The position numbers and the translations under genes were made by a program. A stretch of DNA of 29,448 nucleotides from NCBI RefSeq assembly GCF_000161455.1, contig NZ_CM000745.1:5272113-5301560 (forward strand). The letters are read 5' to 3'. The stretch comes from Bacillus pseudomycoides DSM 12442. Its GTDB lineage: Bacteria > Bacillota > Bacilli > Bacillales > Bacillaceae_G. The notes under the pieces are model-generated. The model saw only the letters and a program-made list of their open reading frames with translations. It was not told where the DNA came from and made no database searches. Shown piece after piece: positions 1 to 7,793 of this stretch (its first letter is position 1; every line of letters starts with the position of its first letter).

Positions 1-45
1 CAAACAACCTACTGAGTCTTTCTCATCGGTTGTTTGCTTTTTATT
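1..45 (+). terminator. Rho-independent terminator at window edge
   Basis: CAAACAACC (1-9) pairs perfectly with GGTTGTTTG (28-36) and is followed by CTTTTTATT on the + strand. It would end a + strand gene lying to the left of the window. It could also serve the other strand, but the flank there is not visible. Confidence 0.6.
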
Positions 46-136
46 AGCACTATGAAACATTCGGTTGTCTTGATACCTCATCAAAAATTCTTCGTATTAT
101 TGTCCAATTAGAAAAACGTTAACCAAACAAAGTAAA

Positions 137-1528
137 TTATCGGTTAGCCACTTCATTTTCTGTTTGAACCTCTACTGGAACACGCTTACCTATTCCAAAA
201 GCATAAAAGCTAATGACAACGATAGCCAGGAAAATAACTCCTACAATAAGTGAGATTCGTGTGTCTTCGTTGAACCACATACCGATTAGCACCATGATTA
301 AAAAGGCAATCGTTACATAGTTTGTAACAGGCGCAAATGGCATTTTGAACGGATGATTGTCCATTTCAGCTCCTTTTGCTTTTCTGAATCGGATTTGACT
401 AATCAGAATGACAAACCACGGAATCATACCAGGAAGTACACTTGCACTGTATACATACACGAATAAGTTTTTTGGTGCAATATAACTTAAAATAACGCCA
501 ATCGCTAAGCCAATTAACACGCCAATCGTACCAAATAAAGGCACACCATTACGGGAGACTTTTGCAAAGTATTTTGGTGCTTGTCCATTCATTCCTAGTG
601 TATAAAGCATACGTCCTGCACTGTAAATACCACTGTTACAGCCAGACATTGCAGCTGTGATTACGACAAAGTTAATCAGCCCAGCAGCTGCTGTAATCCC
701 AACTTTCGCAAAAGTTGCCACAAACGGGCTACCAATTGAGCTTAGTTGATCCCAAGGGTAAACAGTTACAATAACAAAAATTGCCCCAATATAGAAAATT
801 AAAATACGCCAAATCGTACTTTGAATCGCTTTAGTTAACGTTTTTCTCGGATCTTTTGCTTCGCCAGCTGTAATCCCAATTAATTCGACACCTTGATAAG
901 CCCCAACAACTAGTGATAGAGCAAAGAAGAACCCTGACCAGCCACCTGTAAAGAAGCCGCCATTTTCCCAAAGATTAGATAAACCGATTGCATTCCCTCC
1001 GTTACCAAATCCGAAGAAAATAAGTCCAACCCCCGCAATAATCATTAACACAATGGTAACGATTTTAATCATCGCAAACCAAAATTCAAATTCACCAAAT
1101 GATTTAACAGAAATTAAATTCGCCGCACCAAGAATCACCATTGTGATGATACCTGGCACCCAAGCAGGCAGATCCGGGAACCAGTACTGCATGTATGCCC
1201 CAACCGCTATAATTTCTGACATTCCAACAATCACCCACTGGAACCAGTTACTCCATGCCGTCATATACCCTGCTAATGGGTGTATATACTTATGGCCAAA
1301 TGTCGCAAATGAACCTGTACCTGGCTCTACATACAACATTTCTCCCATCGCACGCATAATGAAAAATATAAAAATTCCTGCGATTGCATAAGCAAGCATT
1401 ACCGACGGACCTGTCCATTTAATCGTACTTGCTGAACCCATAAATAAACCAACACCAATTGTACCGCCTAAAGCAATCATTTGAATATGACGCGCTTCTA
1501 AACCCCTCTTTAGTTCTTTGTTTTCCAC
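137..1528 (-). CDS. Amino-acid permease, APC superfamily (GabP/RocE/YbxG-like)
   Basis: A 463-residue polytopic membrane protein that should import an amino acid by proton symport. The N-terminus has the AAT-family hallmark: a charged start (ENKELKRGLEARHIQM), then ALGGTIGVGLF in TM1 with the unwound G-rich substrate-binding stretch. About 12 hydrophobic segments follow, including the conserved EPGTGSFATFG loop and the GANLISVKSFGEFEFWFA region. Length matches the family's usual 450-480 aa. I chose a GTG start at 1528 because AGAGGGG lies 7 nt upstream. The longer ATG-started frame (to 1597) would add 23 unconserved residues without a ribosome binding site. The substrate cannot be told from sequence; the closest relatives I recall are threonine, GABA and arginine permeases. 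It stands alone, with no evident operon partner. Confidence 0.85.
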   Translation of the reverse strand: MENKELKRGLEARHIQMIALGGTIGVGLFMGSASTIKWTGPSVMLAYAIAGIFIFFIMRAMGEMLYVEPGTGSFATFGHKYIHPLAGYMTAWSNWFQWVIVGMSEIIAVGAYMQYWFPDLPAWVPGIITMVILGAANLISVKSFGEFEFWFAMIKIVTIVLMIIAGVGLIFFGFGNGGNAIGLSNLWENGGFFTGGWSGFFFALSLVVGAYQGVELIGITAGEAKDPRKTLTKAIQSTIWRILIFYIGAIFVIVTVYPWDQLSSIGSPFVATFAKVGITAAAGLINFVVITAAMSGCNSGIYSAGRMLYTLGMNGQAPKYFAKVSRNGVPLFGTIGVLIGLAIGVILSYIAPKNLFVYVYSASVLPGMIPWFVILISQIRFRKAKGAEMDNHPFKMPFAPVTNYVTIAFLIMVLIGMWFNEDTRISLIVGVIFLAIVVISFYAFGIGKRVPVEVQTENEVANR

Positions 1529-1974
1529 TTTATTTCCCCCTCTTGCGCTATTAAATCCCAAGCTGAACACTATACTACAATTTCTATTAGGTATCAAAAT
1601 GATGAAGCAAGCGTCACTTTTTTCTCTCTTTTAAAAGCTGCCCTAAAATCATTTTCCATTTCCTATTAACCATTCGCAATAGTCAGAAAATTAACCCTAT
1701 CTTCCCTTCGTCATAAAATTACAAAATTACTTATTTTATAATAATTTATCTGTCTGAAAAATACAATTATTTTTTTCAGAAAATTATTATATATAAATTA
1801 ATTAGAAAATAATAACTAGATTAGAAATAAACACCATTACCCGATTATTATAAAAACACTTCATCATCGTAGCAAATCTAGGTGAGTAGTTACCCATAAT
1901 CGAGCTTAAGAGTAAATAGCGAACTCTAATTTCTATCTTGTAGCATAATCAGCATGAAATGAAACCTTATAAAA

Positions 1975-2145
1975 AAGTGTTTCGCCTTTTAATCGTAGAG
2001 TTACAAGGAAAACATAATAGAGTGAAACTTTAATCGTTGAGAGTTTTCTCCCTCATGAATCAGGCTTTTACGAGCAGTTGATTCCTAATTTAACTTCTTT
2101 GTCGTAAGAAGTGAGTCTTACTGTCCGTAAATAGCGTGATTAAAA
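1975..2145. repeat. Dispersed-repeat-like (bcr-type) element with nested hairpins
   Basis: No gene lies between the permease start (1528) and the collagenase stop (2625). Positions 1529-1975 show only AT-rich sequence. Here nested inverted repeats are clear: TTTACGAGCAGT (2067-2078) against ACTGTCCGTAAA (2120-2131, 10 of 12 pairs), enclosing ACTTCTT (2093-2099) and AAGAAGT (2106-2112). This layout resembles the bcr repeats scattered between B. cereus group genes. The class assignment is from memory and the outer borders are approximate. Confidence 0.4.
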
Positions 2146-2150
2146 ATGTA

Positions 2151-2180
2151 TTGACAAAATAGCATGTATTTTTTTATAAT
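2151..2180 (+). promoter_or_regulatory. Consensus sigma-A promoter
   Basis: TTGACA (2151-2156), an 18-nt spacer and TATAAT (2175-2180) match both consensus hexamers perfectly. It reads rightward into the T-box-like leader that begins about 40 nt downstream. Confidence 0.75.
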
Positions 2181-2199
2181 CCGTTATAATAACTTAAAC

Positions 2200-2433
2200 A
2201 ACTGTAATTTGCCATGATTTTATTTGCGATGAAGAGGAGAGTAGATGGTTAGGAGTGTATCAGAGAGCTCCCCAAGGCTGAAAGGATGGTAACGATTGAA
2301 TCATTGAAGGTGGCCTCGGAGCTTTACTTGTGAAATAGATATTTAATGTCTAAATTAGTAAGTAACAGTTGGTCCCGTTAGTATAATAAAAAAAACGAAA
2401 TCCCTTCTTAAGATAAGGAATTTCATTTTTTTT
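2200..2433 (+). promoter_or_regulatory. Orphan T-box leader lacking its antiterminator
   Basis: T-box leaders sense uncharged tRNA and control amino-acid genes. The Stem I landmarks are in order: GATGAAGAGGAG (2229-2240) supplies the GAGG that pairs with CCTC; AGAGAG (2262-2267); a GGCTGAAAG-type apical segment; then GAAGGTGGCCTC and GGAGC. By the usual GAAN-specifier-purine-CCTC rule the specifier would be GTG (Val), which is tentative. ACAGTTGGTCCCGTTA (2365-2380) looks like the conserved stem IIA/B end. The AGGGTGGNACCGCG antiterminator bulge that should follow is not found. A simple terminator replaces it, and no + strand gene follows. Confidence 0.65.
2397..2433 (+). terminator. Terminator closing the T-box-like leader
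   Basis: GAAATCCCTT (2397-2406) pairs with AAGGAATTTC (2415-2424) with one mismatch, and eight T residues follow (2426-2433). It lies directly after the stem II-like motif, so transcription from 2151 should end here. Confidence 0.7.
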
Positions 2434-2435
2434 AT

Positions 2436-2516
2436 AAACAGTTTAACTTTTTTCAAAACAGTGTGACTTCCTTACAAACGTCGCGACTTTGTTTTAAAGA
2501 TCATGACTTTATTTTA
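2436..2516 (+). repeat. Four degenerate ~20-nt tandem repeats after a terminator
   Basis: Four consecutive units start at 2436, 2456, 2476 and 2497. They follow the pattern AAACA/G + 2-4 nt + GACTTT + T/A-rich tail. Unit 3 contains TCGCGACTTTGTTTT. A single nearly identical copy occurs at 16649-16669. The function is unknown. Confidence 0.6.
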
Positions 2517-2624
2517 AATCCACAAAAGGCTAATAACATATCATTTCCAAGTACTGTGTTATGAAAAAATTAGCAGCAGGTGGTTATATAATTAACAAGA
2601 GGCTTTCGAAACAGCCACTTTCTA

Positions 2625-5261
2625 TTATTTTACTTCTATTGTATAATTCCCTGTTCCACTGCCATATTTATATACACTTAAATAATATTTCCCCGGATTC
2701 GCATAATAGCTTCCCAGCAATTTATTTCCTTCGTACTTTGTTGCATAAGTAACATAGTTATTCAAATCTGACTCGTGATATAATACCCAATTCAATCCAA
2801 GATTTTGCTCATTCGTAACGGTAATCTGTAAATCCTTCGCTTCCCTTATATCAATTACAAAGCGATCAATTTGATCTTGATTATTTAGGCTACCTCGTAA
2901 TAACGTGTTCAGAGATAGAGGGTTAGCTGTATCGAATGAATTATTTGGTTCTTTTTCTACACTAGTATCCTCCTCAGTGTTCACTCCGTTAAACACAATA
3001 TCATATTCAAATTGCCCAGCTGCATTGACACGGTAATTTACGAAATAAGCAGTTAATGTTTTATATCCGCTCCACTCTTTTTGCGAAAGATGTTTAAGCA
3101 TCTCATTCGTTGCTTGATTCATCGCTTTCCAGTCTTCATTTTCTCCTTTTGACGTACTTCCTGTATATGTTCCTTGTAGTGTAAATGTATTAAAGAATTG
3201 TGATTTATTCTTTGTTACCTTCACATTTTTTAACTTTGCTTCATTTGTGATATCCGCCGCAACTTCCGAAAGCGCTTTCAGTTTATGCCCTGCTAAATAA
3301 TCATCTGATACTTGCGGAATTGTATACTTATCACGATTATTAATAAGCATTTGCATATAAGATTGGTAATCTTCATTTAATTTATTGTCTTTACTTAATG
3401 CAGAGCGATACGCATCGTAACCTGGGACATCATTTGCACGAATTAAATCATGTACTTTATCGAACATATCAGGACGGTTATTATACATATAAGATTGCAA
3501 TGCAAACGAATAGTTATAAAAATCCCACGCTCCATATTTTGCATTTAATGTTTGCTCAGCTGTGTATCGCTTAGCTGGATCATTGGATAATCCACCAATT
3601 ATACTTTTTCGCGGTACAACACTATCTACTCGAGTTGAACCTGCAAAGAATTCCGCATTTCCTTCTTCAAACCAAGTCAAGCGTTCATTTTGATATAGTT
3701 CTCCTTGTCCCCATAACCCAGGCACTTCATATCTTCCTTGCAAATAGTGTGTAAATTCATGACGGAACAATTCTTCTAAACTATAAATACTCTGCTGCGG
3801 TGTACGTTCATATGTAAAGAAAGTTCCGATTCCTTCAATGTAAATTCCACCATTATTTGTTTCATAGCCGTACAATTGACGATTAAATTGATATTCATCC
3901 GGACTATTGTAAATCACCATTGTTAACACATCATCAGCATGTCCACTTTCAAGTGGCTTATCACTACCAACTGTACGATAAAATTGTGCTTTCACTTCTT
4001 TTGCTGCCCAATACAAACGTTTAATTTTCTCTTCAGTAACCTTATCTCCCGCTTTAAAGACAATTGCCCCGTCATCAAATGTATACGTTTTCGGCAAATA
4101 TTTTTGCTTGCCATCTTCTCTAATTTTATCCAAATTTATTGTCTTTCCGTTTGCATCTACTCCGCCATAATTTGTAGTGATTTGTTCTGCCGCAACAAAA
4201 TATTGCTGTCCTAAATATGGATAAATACGCATCGCTTCTGTAACAACTTGCTGTCCTTTTGTTGGTGTACTATGAAACTTGCCAAATCGGCTAGCATAGT
4301 AAATGCCATTATTAATTAACCATCCATTTTTATCCGTTACCGTACCAATTAGTGCAAAACGACTTACTTCATTAATAAAGCTATCGATGTTCTTATACCA
4401 CATCGTATCTTTTGGTTCTTTGTCCGTAGTATACATATACGACTGAACATCATAATCAATTTCTTTCATCAAGTTATATATAGCATCACCTTTTGTCCGA
4501 TCTTCAATAAACGTAGAAAGATTATCATTATATTGTTTAAGAATTCCAGCAGCATATTGAATTATTTCAACATCAGCCGACGCGCCTCCAATTAACATTC
4601 CATACGACGAAATTACTTTATTTTGTTCTGATGTACCAAGTTTAAAATTCGGGTTCTTCGCAATTGTTTTTAACGCTGGTAAACATTTGTCATGATAGCT
4701 ACGCTCACTTAGTTTACTTAATTCTTGATGATAAAAGCCTAAATAAAAACCCGAGCGTATAACTTCTACTAATGTCTCAACTCCTTTTGAATCATCTTTC
4801 GTATACGTTTGACCTTGTTCTGCTAGTTTATCAATGAGTGCTTGCATACGGCTATCATCTTGATAGAATTTCAAACTATCATTATTAAACTGAAATAATT
4901 CCGGAATTTGATTCCATTTAATTGTCACAAGAAGATCGGCTAATTGTTTGTTGCTTAATTGATTCAATTCAGCCATCGAATATTTTCTTTCTTCAACTAG
5001 CTGTTTAGTATTCTCTTTTGGCATTGGTGGACGCTGCGATAGGTCTGCTAACTTTAACCGTTTTGTAAATGAAGTACTTTCTTGTATGTTCGAAGAGTGT
5101 GCCAACTCATCAGGAGATTGCCTTGACCCTATCGGCTCCATTTGTAATGTATTCTTCGTATATTTTTCTTTTGTCTCTGCTTGAACTTGCAATCCATTAC
5201 ATGATACAGTAACAAGTCCAACGCCCAGCATCAATTTATAAAATTTCGAGTATTTCACCAT
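2625..5261 (-). CDS. colA: Secreted microbial collagenase, peptidase M9 (ColA-like, no PKD domain)
   Basis: An 878-residue secreted zinc protease that should degrade native collagen outside the cell. Residues 1-28 form a signal peptide with cleavage expected after VQA. The M9 N-terminal activator domain (about 80-370) is followed by the catalytic domain with HEFTH at 501-505 (E502 catalytic) and the third zinc ligand E533 in EEGNAEF, 28 residues after H505 as in clostridial collagenases. A helper region (about 655-770) leads directly into one C-terminal PPC-type collagen-binding domain (about 775-878, EPNNSFDTANPL and FRFVID-like core). Classical B. cereus ColA proteins are longer (about 960 aa) with a PKD domain, which I do not see here. 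The ATG is preceded by AAGGGGG. No convincing PlcR box was found upstream. Confidence 0.9.
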   Translation of the reverse strand: MVKYSKFYKLMLGVGLVTVSCNGLQVQAETKEKYTKNTLQMEPIGSRQSPDELAHSSNIQESTSFTKRLKLADLSQRPPMPKENTKQLVEERKYSMAELNQLSNKQLADLLVTIKWNQIPELFQFNNDSLKFYQDDSRMQALIDKLAEQGQTYTKDDSKGVETLVEVIRSGFYLGFYHQELSKLSERSYHDKCLPALKTIAKNPNFKLGTSEQNKVISSYGMLIGGASADVEIIQYAAGILKQYNDNLSTFIEDRTKGDAIYNLMKEIDYDVQSYMYTTDKEPKDTMWYKNIDSFINEVSRFALIGTVTDKNGWLINNGIYYASRFGKFHSTPTKGQQVVTEAMRIYPYLGQQYFVAAEQITTNYGGVDANGKTINLDKIREDGKQKYLPKTYTFDDGAIVFKAGDKVTEEKIKRLYWAAKEVKAQFYRTVGSDKPLESGHADDVLTMVIYNSPDEYQFNRQLYGYETNNGGIYIEGIGTFFTYERTPQQSIYSLEELFRHEFTHYLQGRYEVPGLWGQGELYQNERLTWFEEGNAEFFAGSTRVDSVVPRKSIIGGLSNDPAKRYTAEQTLNAKYGAWDFYNYSFALQSYMYNNRPDMFDKVHDLIRANDVPGYDAYRSALSKDNKLNEDYQSYMQMLINNRDKYTIPQVSDDYLAGHKLKALSEVAADITNEAKLKNVKVTKNKSQFFNTFTLQGTYTGSTSKGENEDWKAMNQATNEMLKHLSQKEWSGYKTLTAYFVNYRVNAAGQFEYDIVFNGVNTEEDTSVEKEPNNSFDTANPLSLNTLLRGSLNNQDQIDRFVIDIREAKDLQITVTNEQNLGLNWVLYHESDLNNYVTYATKYEGNKLLGSYYANPGKYYLSVYKYGSGTGNYTIEVK

Positions 5262-5509
5262 GCTGTTGCCCCCTTTTTAATAGATAGAAAATTCAGACTT
5301 TTTAAAAATGAATTGTTCAATCTGTCTTTATTAAACAGCTCCCTATTAATACTAGTAAATTTAGTGATATAATGCTAAGTCACTTTTTTACTACTAATGA
5401 TACATCATACTTATTGCTTGAATTTACTTCCCCCTTCCTTTAATGTAATATAAGCAAAAATTGTGCCAATGTTGTATCTTATGAATAGGCAACTATTCTT
5501 TATTAATAC

Positions 5510-5560
5510 TGTCAAATAAAATATACATAAACAATGTAGTAATGTATATTTTATTTGACA
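5510..5560. repeat. Perfect 19-bp inverted repeat upstream of colA
   Basis: TGTCAAATAAAATATACAT (5510-5528) and its exact complement (5542-5560) flank 13 nt. There is no T-run typical of a terminator. It lies about 250 nt upstream of the colA start and could be a regulator operator, a recombination scar or a MITE-like end. The rest of 5262-5796 is AT-rich with no gene. Confidence 0.7.
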
Positions 5561-5796
5561 TAAAACTCCCCTGTCAAAAAAGAAAAAAGCCCGCTACTGA
5601 CAAATCACATAAGAACAGGGTTCTTTGAATTAGTTGCACACTTTTTTTACTTTTTTGGCGAGTTATTTCATAAAACGAATAATATATTTGTGCATCCTTT
5701 TTCACTAATCATTCCACTTTTTCATACAAATCAATTGTATTTTTATATAAAAAATCATATTTATCTTGTAATGGTTCATCGTTTTAATGAAACGAG

Positions 5797-5836
5797 AAGT
5801 GTGCTGTCAGTTTTATTGACAGCACACTTTTCATTT
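5797..5836 (+). terminator. Strong 13-bp hairpin, terminator-like
   Basis: AAGTGTGCTGTCA (5797-5809) pairs perfectly with TGACAGCACACTT (5817-5829), followed by TTTCATTTT. No + strand gene precedes it within 500 nt, so its transcript is not identified. It lies just before the HssR-type box. Confidence 0.5.
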
Positions 5837-5857
5837 TCTTAGAAATTGTAATAACAT

Positions 5858-5890
5858 GTTCATCTTCTGTTCATAAACATCTCTTATTCT
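5858..5890 (+). promoter_or_regulatory. HssR-type direct-repeat box and promoter (site 1)
   Basis: GTTCATCTT-CT-GTTCATAAA (5858-5877) matches the HssR operator known from hrtAB promoters, GTTCATATT-N2-GTTCATATT, in 15 of 18 positions. TATTCT (5885-5890) begins after exactly 7 nt, the same spacing as at sites 2 and 3. It should be a heme-responsive promoter activated by HssR. Confidence 0.7.
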
Positions 5891-5914
5891 ATAAAAGTGA
5901 AAGAAGGAACACTT

Positions 5915-5986
5915 ATGCTTATTACATTTTTCACTTCGTTGGATTTTCCAATTTCTCACATCATTTGTGATCATCATTTTATATAA
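5915..5986 (+). CDS. Candidate 23-aa peptide behind the HssR-type box
   Basis: An ATG 6 nt after AGAAGGA opens a 23-codon frame that ends 4 nt before an intrinsic terminator. Box, ribosome binding site, ORF and terminator thus form a complete unit of about 150 nt. The peptide is hydrophobic and its C-terminus reads SHIICDHHFI, with a Cys and three His that could ligate heme. Alternatively, it is what remains where hssR was lost: in hssRS operons this promoter position would be expected to lead into hssR. I recognise no homolog, and translation is unproven. Confidence 0.3.
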   Translation: MLITFFTSLDFPISHIICDHHFI

Positions 5987-5990
5987 AGTG

Positions 5991-6014
5991 AAACTTCCAT
6001 CAGTGGAAGTTTTT
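5991..6014 (+). terminator. Terminator between the HssR-type promoter and hssS
   Basis: AAACTTCCA (5991-5999) and TGGAAGTTT (6004-6012) form a 9-bp stem with a TCAG loop and a run of Ts. It would separate hssS from the promoter at 5858 unless read through. A second hairpin follows (ACTGCT/AGCAGT around 6025-6050). Confidence 0.7.
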
Positions 6015-6141
6015 CTTTCCGCCCTACTGCTCAGGCACATGCCAGCAGTCAACTCCCTCCTATCTTCTGTGTTTTCTCAAAATCTTGATACGGGAGGTCT
6101 TACTTTCAAAAAATAGAACGATAAATTAGAGGTGAAAAAAT

Positions 6142-7554
6142 ATGCGCTCATTATATGCTAGATTTGTTATCATATCAGTTTTTATTATGCTGGTTAGTAG
6201 TATATTGGCATTTTTACTTACAAATGTATATTATCATGTTTATTTAAAACCATATAACAGCGAGAAAATTTTAAAATATGCACAAGAAGTAAAATATTTA
6301 TATGAGAAAAATACAGAACAAAATAAAGATGGTTATTTACAGTCTATTTCTAACCTTGGCTTTGAAATTTACGTAGTAGACGATAAAAAACAAGGCAAGC
6401 AGTACGATGATAATTTCAAGAAAATGAATATTAGTAAAGAGACAATTGAACATGTATTAAAAGGAAATATATACAATGGAATTGCAACGTATCCTAATCG
6501 TTTATTTGCTACTGGCTTTTTTGATAATACACTTTTGAATAGTATTGGGATCCCTATCGAAAACAATGGTAAGGGTTATGCGCTATTTATTCGTCCGGAT
6601 ATTCAACAGCAATTTGGAGAATTACGTATTTTCTATGCTGTTTTATTAGGATTAATTATCATAATCAGTCTAATTTGTATCGCGATAGCTACCCGCTTTG
6701 TCGTTCGTCCTATTCAAAGATTTACACATGCGACAAAAGAGGTTGCATGTGGCAACTATGATTTAGTACTACCAGAAAATCGCCGAGATGAGATTGGAAC
6801 GCTTGCAACTAGCTTTCGTAAAATGGCCAAAAGATTACGAAATTCAGAGCAGATGCGACAAGAATTTGTTTCGAATGTTTCACATGAATTTCAGTCACCA
6901 TTATCATCTATTCAAGGATTTTCAAAAACATTACAAACTAATGATTTAACGAAATCTGAGCAGACACATTACCTAGAAATCATCGAATCAGAAAGTCGAC
7001 GCATGTCCAGTTTATGCAAACAATTATTAATACTTGCATCACTTGATAAAGAAGATCTTACTTTACGTAAGCAATCTTTTGATCTTGGGAATCAAATAAA
7101 AGATACTATTTTTATGCTTGAATGGGAATGGAGAACGAAAGAACTTGCAGTTGAAATGGATGTTCCCAACATGCAAATTTACGGAGACGAAAACTTGCTC
7201 CATCAAGTATGGATGAATTTATTTACCAATAGTATCAAATTTACAGAAAGCGGCGGAACGATTGCATTTGAAGCAGAAGAGCTGGAAACAGAATGGCGCA
7301 TTTCGATTACTGATATGGGTATTGGTATACCTGAAAATGAAATAAAAAAAATATTTGATCGATTTCATAAAGTCGATACTGCCCGAAACAGAAATGTAAA
7401 TGGAAGTGGATTAGGTCTTTCTATTGTAAAAAAAATCATTGACCTTCATAGCGGAGCAATAACAGTGGATAGTGAACTTGGAAAAGGAACGATTTTTTCT
7501 ATTTACCTTCCGAAACAACAAGAAGGGACTATTCATATGCAAAATAAAAAATAA
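6142..7554 (+). CDS. hssS: Heme sensor histidine kinase HssS
   Basis: A 470-residue membrane kinase of the HssRS heme-sensing two-component system, which activates the HrtBA heme exporter. TM1 lies at about 8-28 and TM2 at about 162-185, framing an extracellular sensor domain. The signatures LTNVYYH, ATGFFDN and FIRPDI coincide with staphylococcal HssS as I remember it. HAMP (about 187-235), HisKA with phospho-acceptor H248 (S. aureus uses H249) in NVSHEFQSPLSSI, and a HATPase with N-box NLFTNSIKF, DMGIGIPE and GSGLGLSIVKKI are all intact. AGAGGTG precedes the ATG by 7 nt. Unusually, no response regulator gene is adjacent; hssR normally sits immediately upstream. A 15-bp-stem terminator follows, so hrtBA has its own promoter. 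Confidence 0.88.
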   Translation: MRSLYARFVIISVFIMLVSSILAFLLTNVYYHVYLKPYNSEKILKYAQEVKYLYEKNTEQNKDGYLQSISNLGFEIYVVDDKKQGKQYDDNFKKMNISKETIEHVLKGNIYNGIATYPNRLFATGFFDNTLLNSIGIPIENNGKGYALFIRPDIQQQFGELRIFYAVLLGLIIIISLICIAIATRFVVRPIQRFTHATKEVACGNYDLVLPENRRDEIGTLATSFRKMAKRLRNSEQMRQEFVSNVSHEFQSPLSSIQGFSKTLQTNDLTKSEQTHYLEIIESESRRMSSLCKQLLILASLDKEDLTLRKQSFDLGNQIKDTIFMLEWEWRTKELAVEMDVPNMQIYGDENLLHQVWMNLFTNSIKFTESGGTIAFEAEELETEWRISITDMGIGIPENEIKKIFDRFHKVDTARNRNVNGSGLGLSIVKKIIDLHSGAITVDSELGKGTIFSIYLPKQQEGTIHMQNKK

Positions 7555-7629
7555 CCTGCATTCACTAAGCCTACTGAAAAAATACCTACTTTGAACAAAA
7601 AACAAAATTTTTATTAATATACAGCGATC

Positions 7630-7676
7630 AAAAAGAAGATAACTTCCTTTATAAAATAGGGAGTTATCTTCTTTTT
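7630..7676 (+). terminator. Terminator of hssS
   Basis: A 15-bp perfect stem (7630-7644 with 7662-7676) ends in CTTTTT. It separates hssS from the hrtBA promoter. Confidence 0.85.
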
Positions 7677-7725
7677 CTGTAACATATTTATATATAAACT
7701 GTATCCCCGTCTTTTGTAACCTTTT

Positions 7726-7758
7726 GTTCATATTCCGTTCATATTTCCTCTTTATGAT
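7726..7758 (+). promoter_or_regulatory. HssR box and hrtBA promoter (site 2)
   Basis: GTTCATATT-CC-GTTCATATT (7726-7745) is an exact match to the direct repeat described for HssR at hrtAB promoters. The -10-like TATGAT (7753-7758) follows after 7 nt, placing the box over the -35 region as expected for an OmpR-family activator. Confidence 0.85.
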
Positions 7759-7793
7759 AAGAACATAGAATGAAACAAGGAGGAATGAACCTA

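Noticed and set aside
1053..1391. 112-codon + strand frame inside the permease gene
   Set aside because: It lies antisense within an unmistakable coding sequence and shows no conserved features of its own.
2436..2516. CRISPR array
   Set aside because: The repeats are degenerate and directly abutting with no spacers, and there are no cas genes.
5199..5261. Lipoprotein signal in the collagenase (VSC near residue 21)
   Set aside because: The -3 residue does not fit a lipobox, and a normal signal-peptidase I site (VQA) follows; secretion as a free enzyme is expected.
5470..5500. Possible PlcR box upstream of colA
   Set aside because: The best site (..CTATTCATA on the - strand) keeps only one half of TATGNAN4TNCATA, with three mismatches in fixed positions of the other half.
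5831..6052. 73-codon - strand frame between colA and hssS
   Set aside because: It has no ribosome binding site, its composition is not protein-like, and it runs through the HssR-type promoter and the terminator hairpin.
6080..6141. Clear hssR 3' remnant just before hssS
   Set aside because: The resemblance (TGGLTFKK to TVRGLGYK) is too short to call; it is mentioned only as a hint in the hssS finding.
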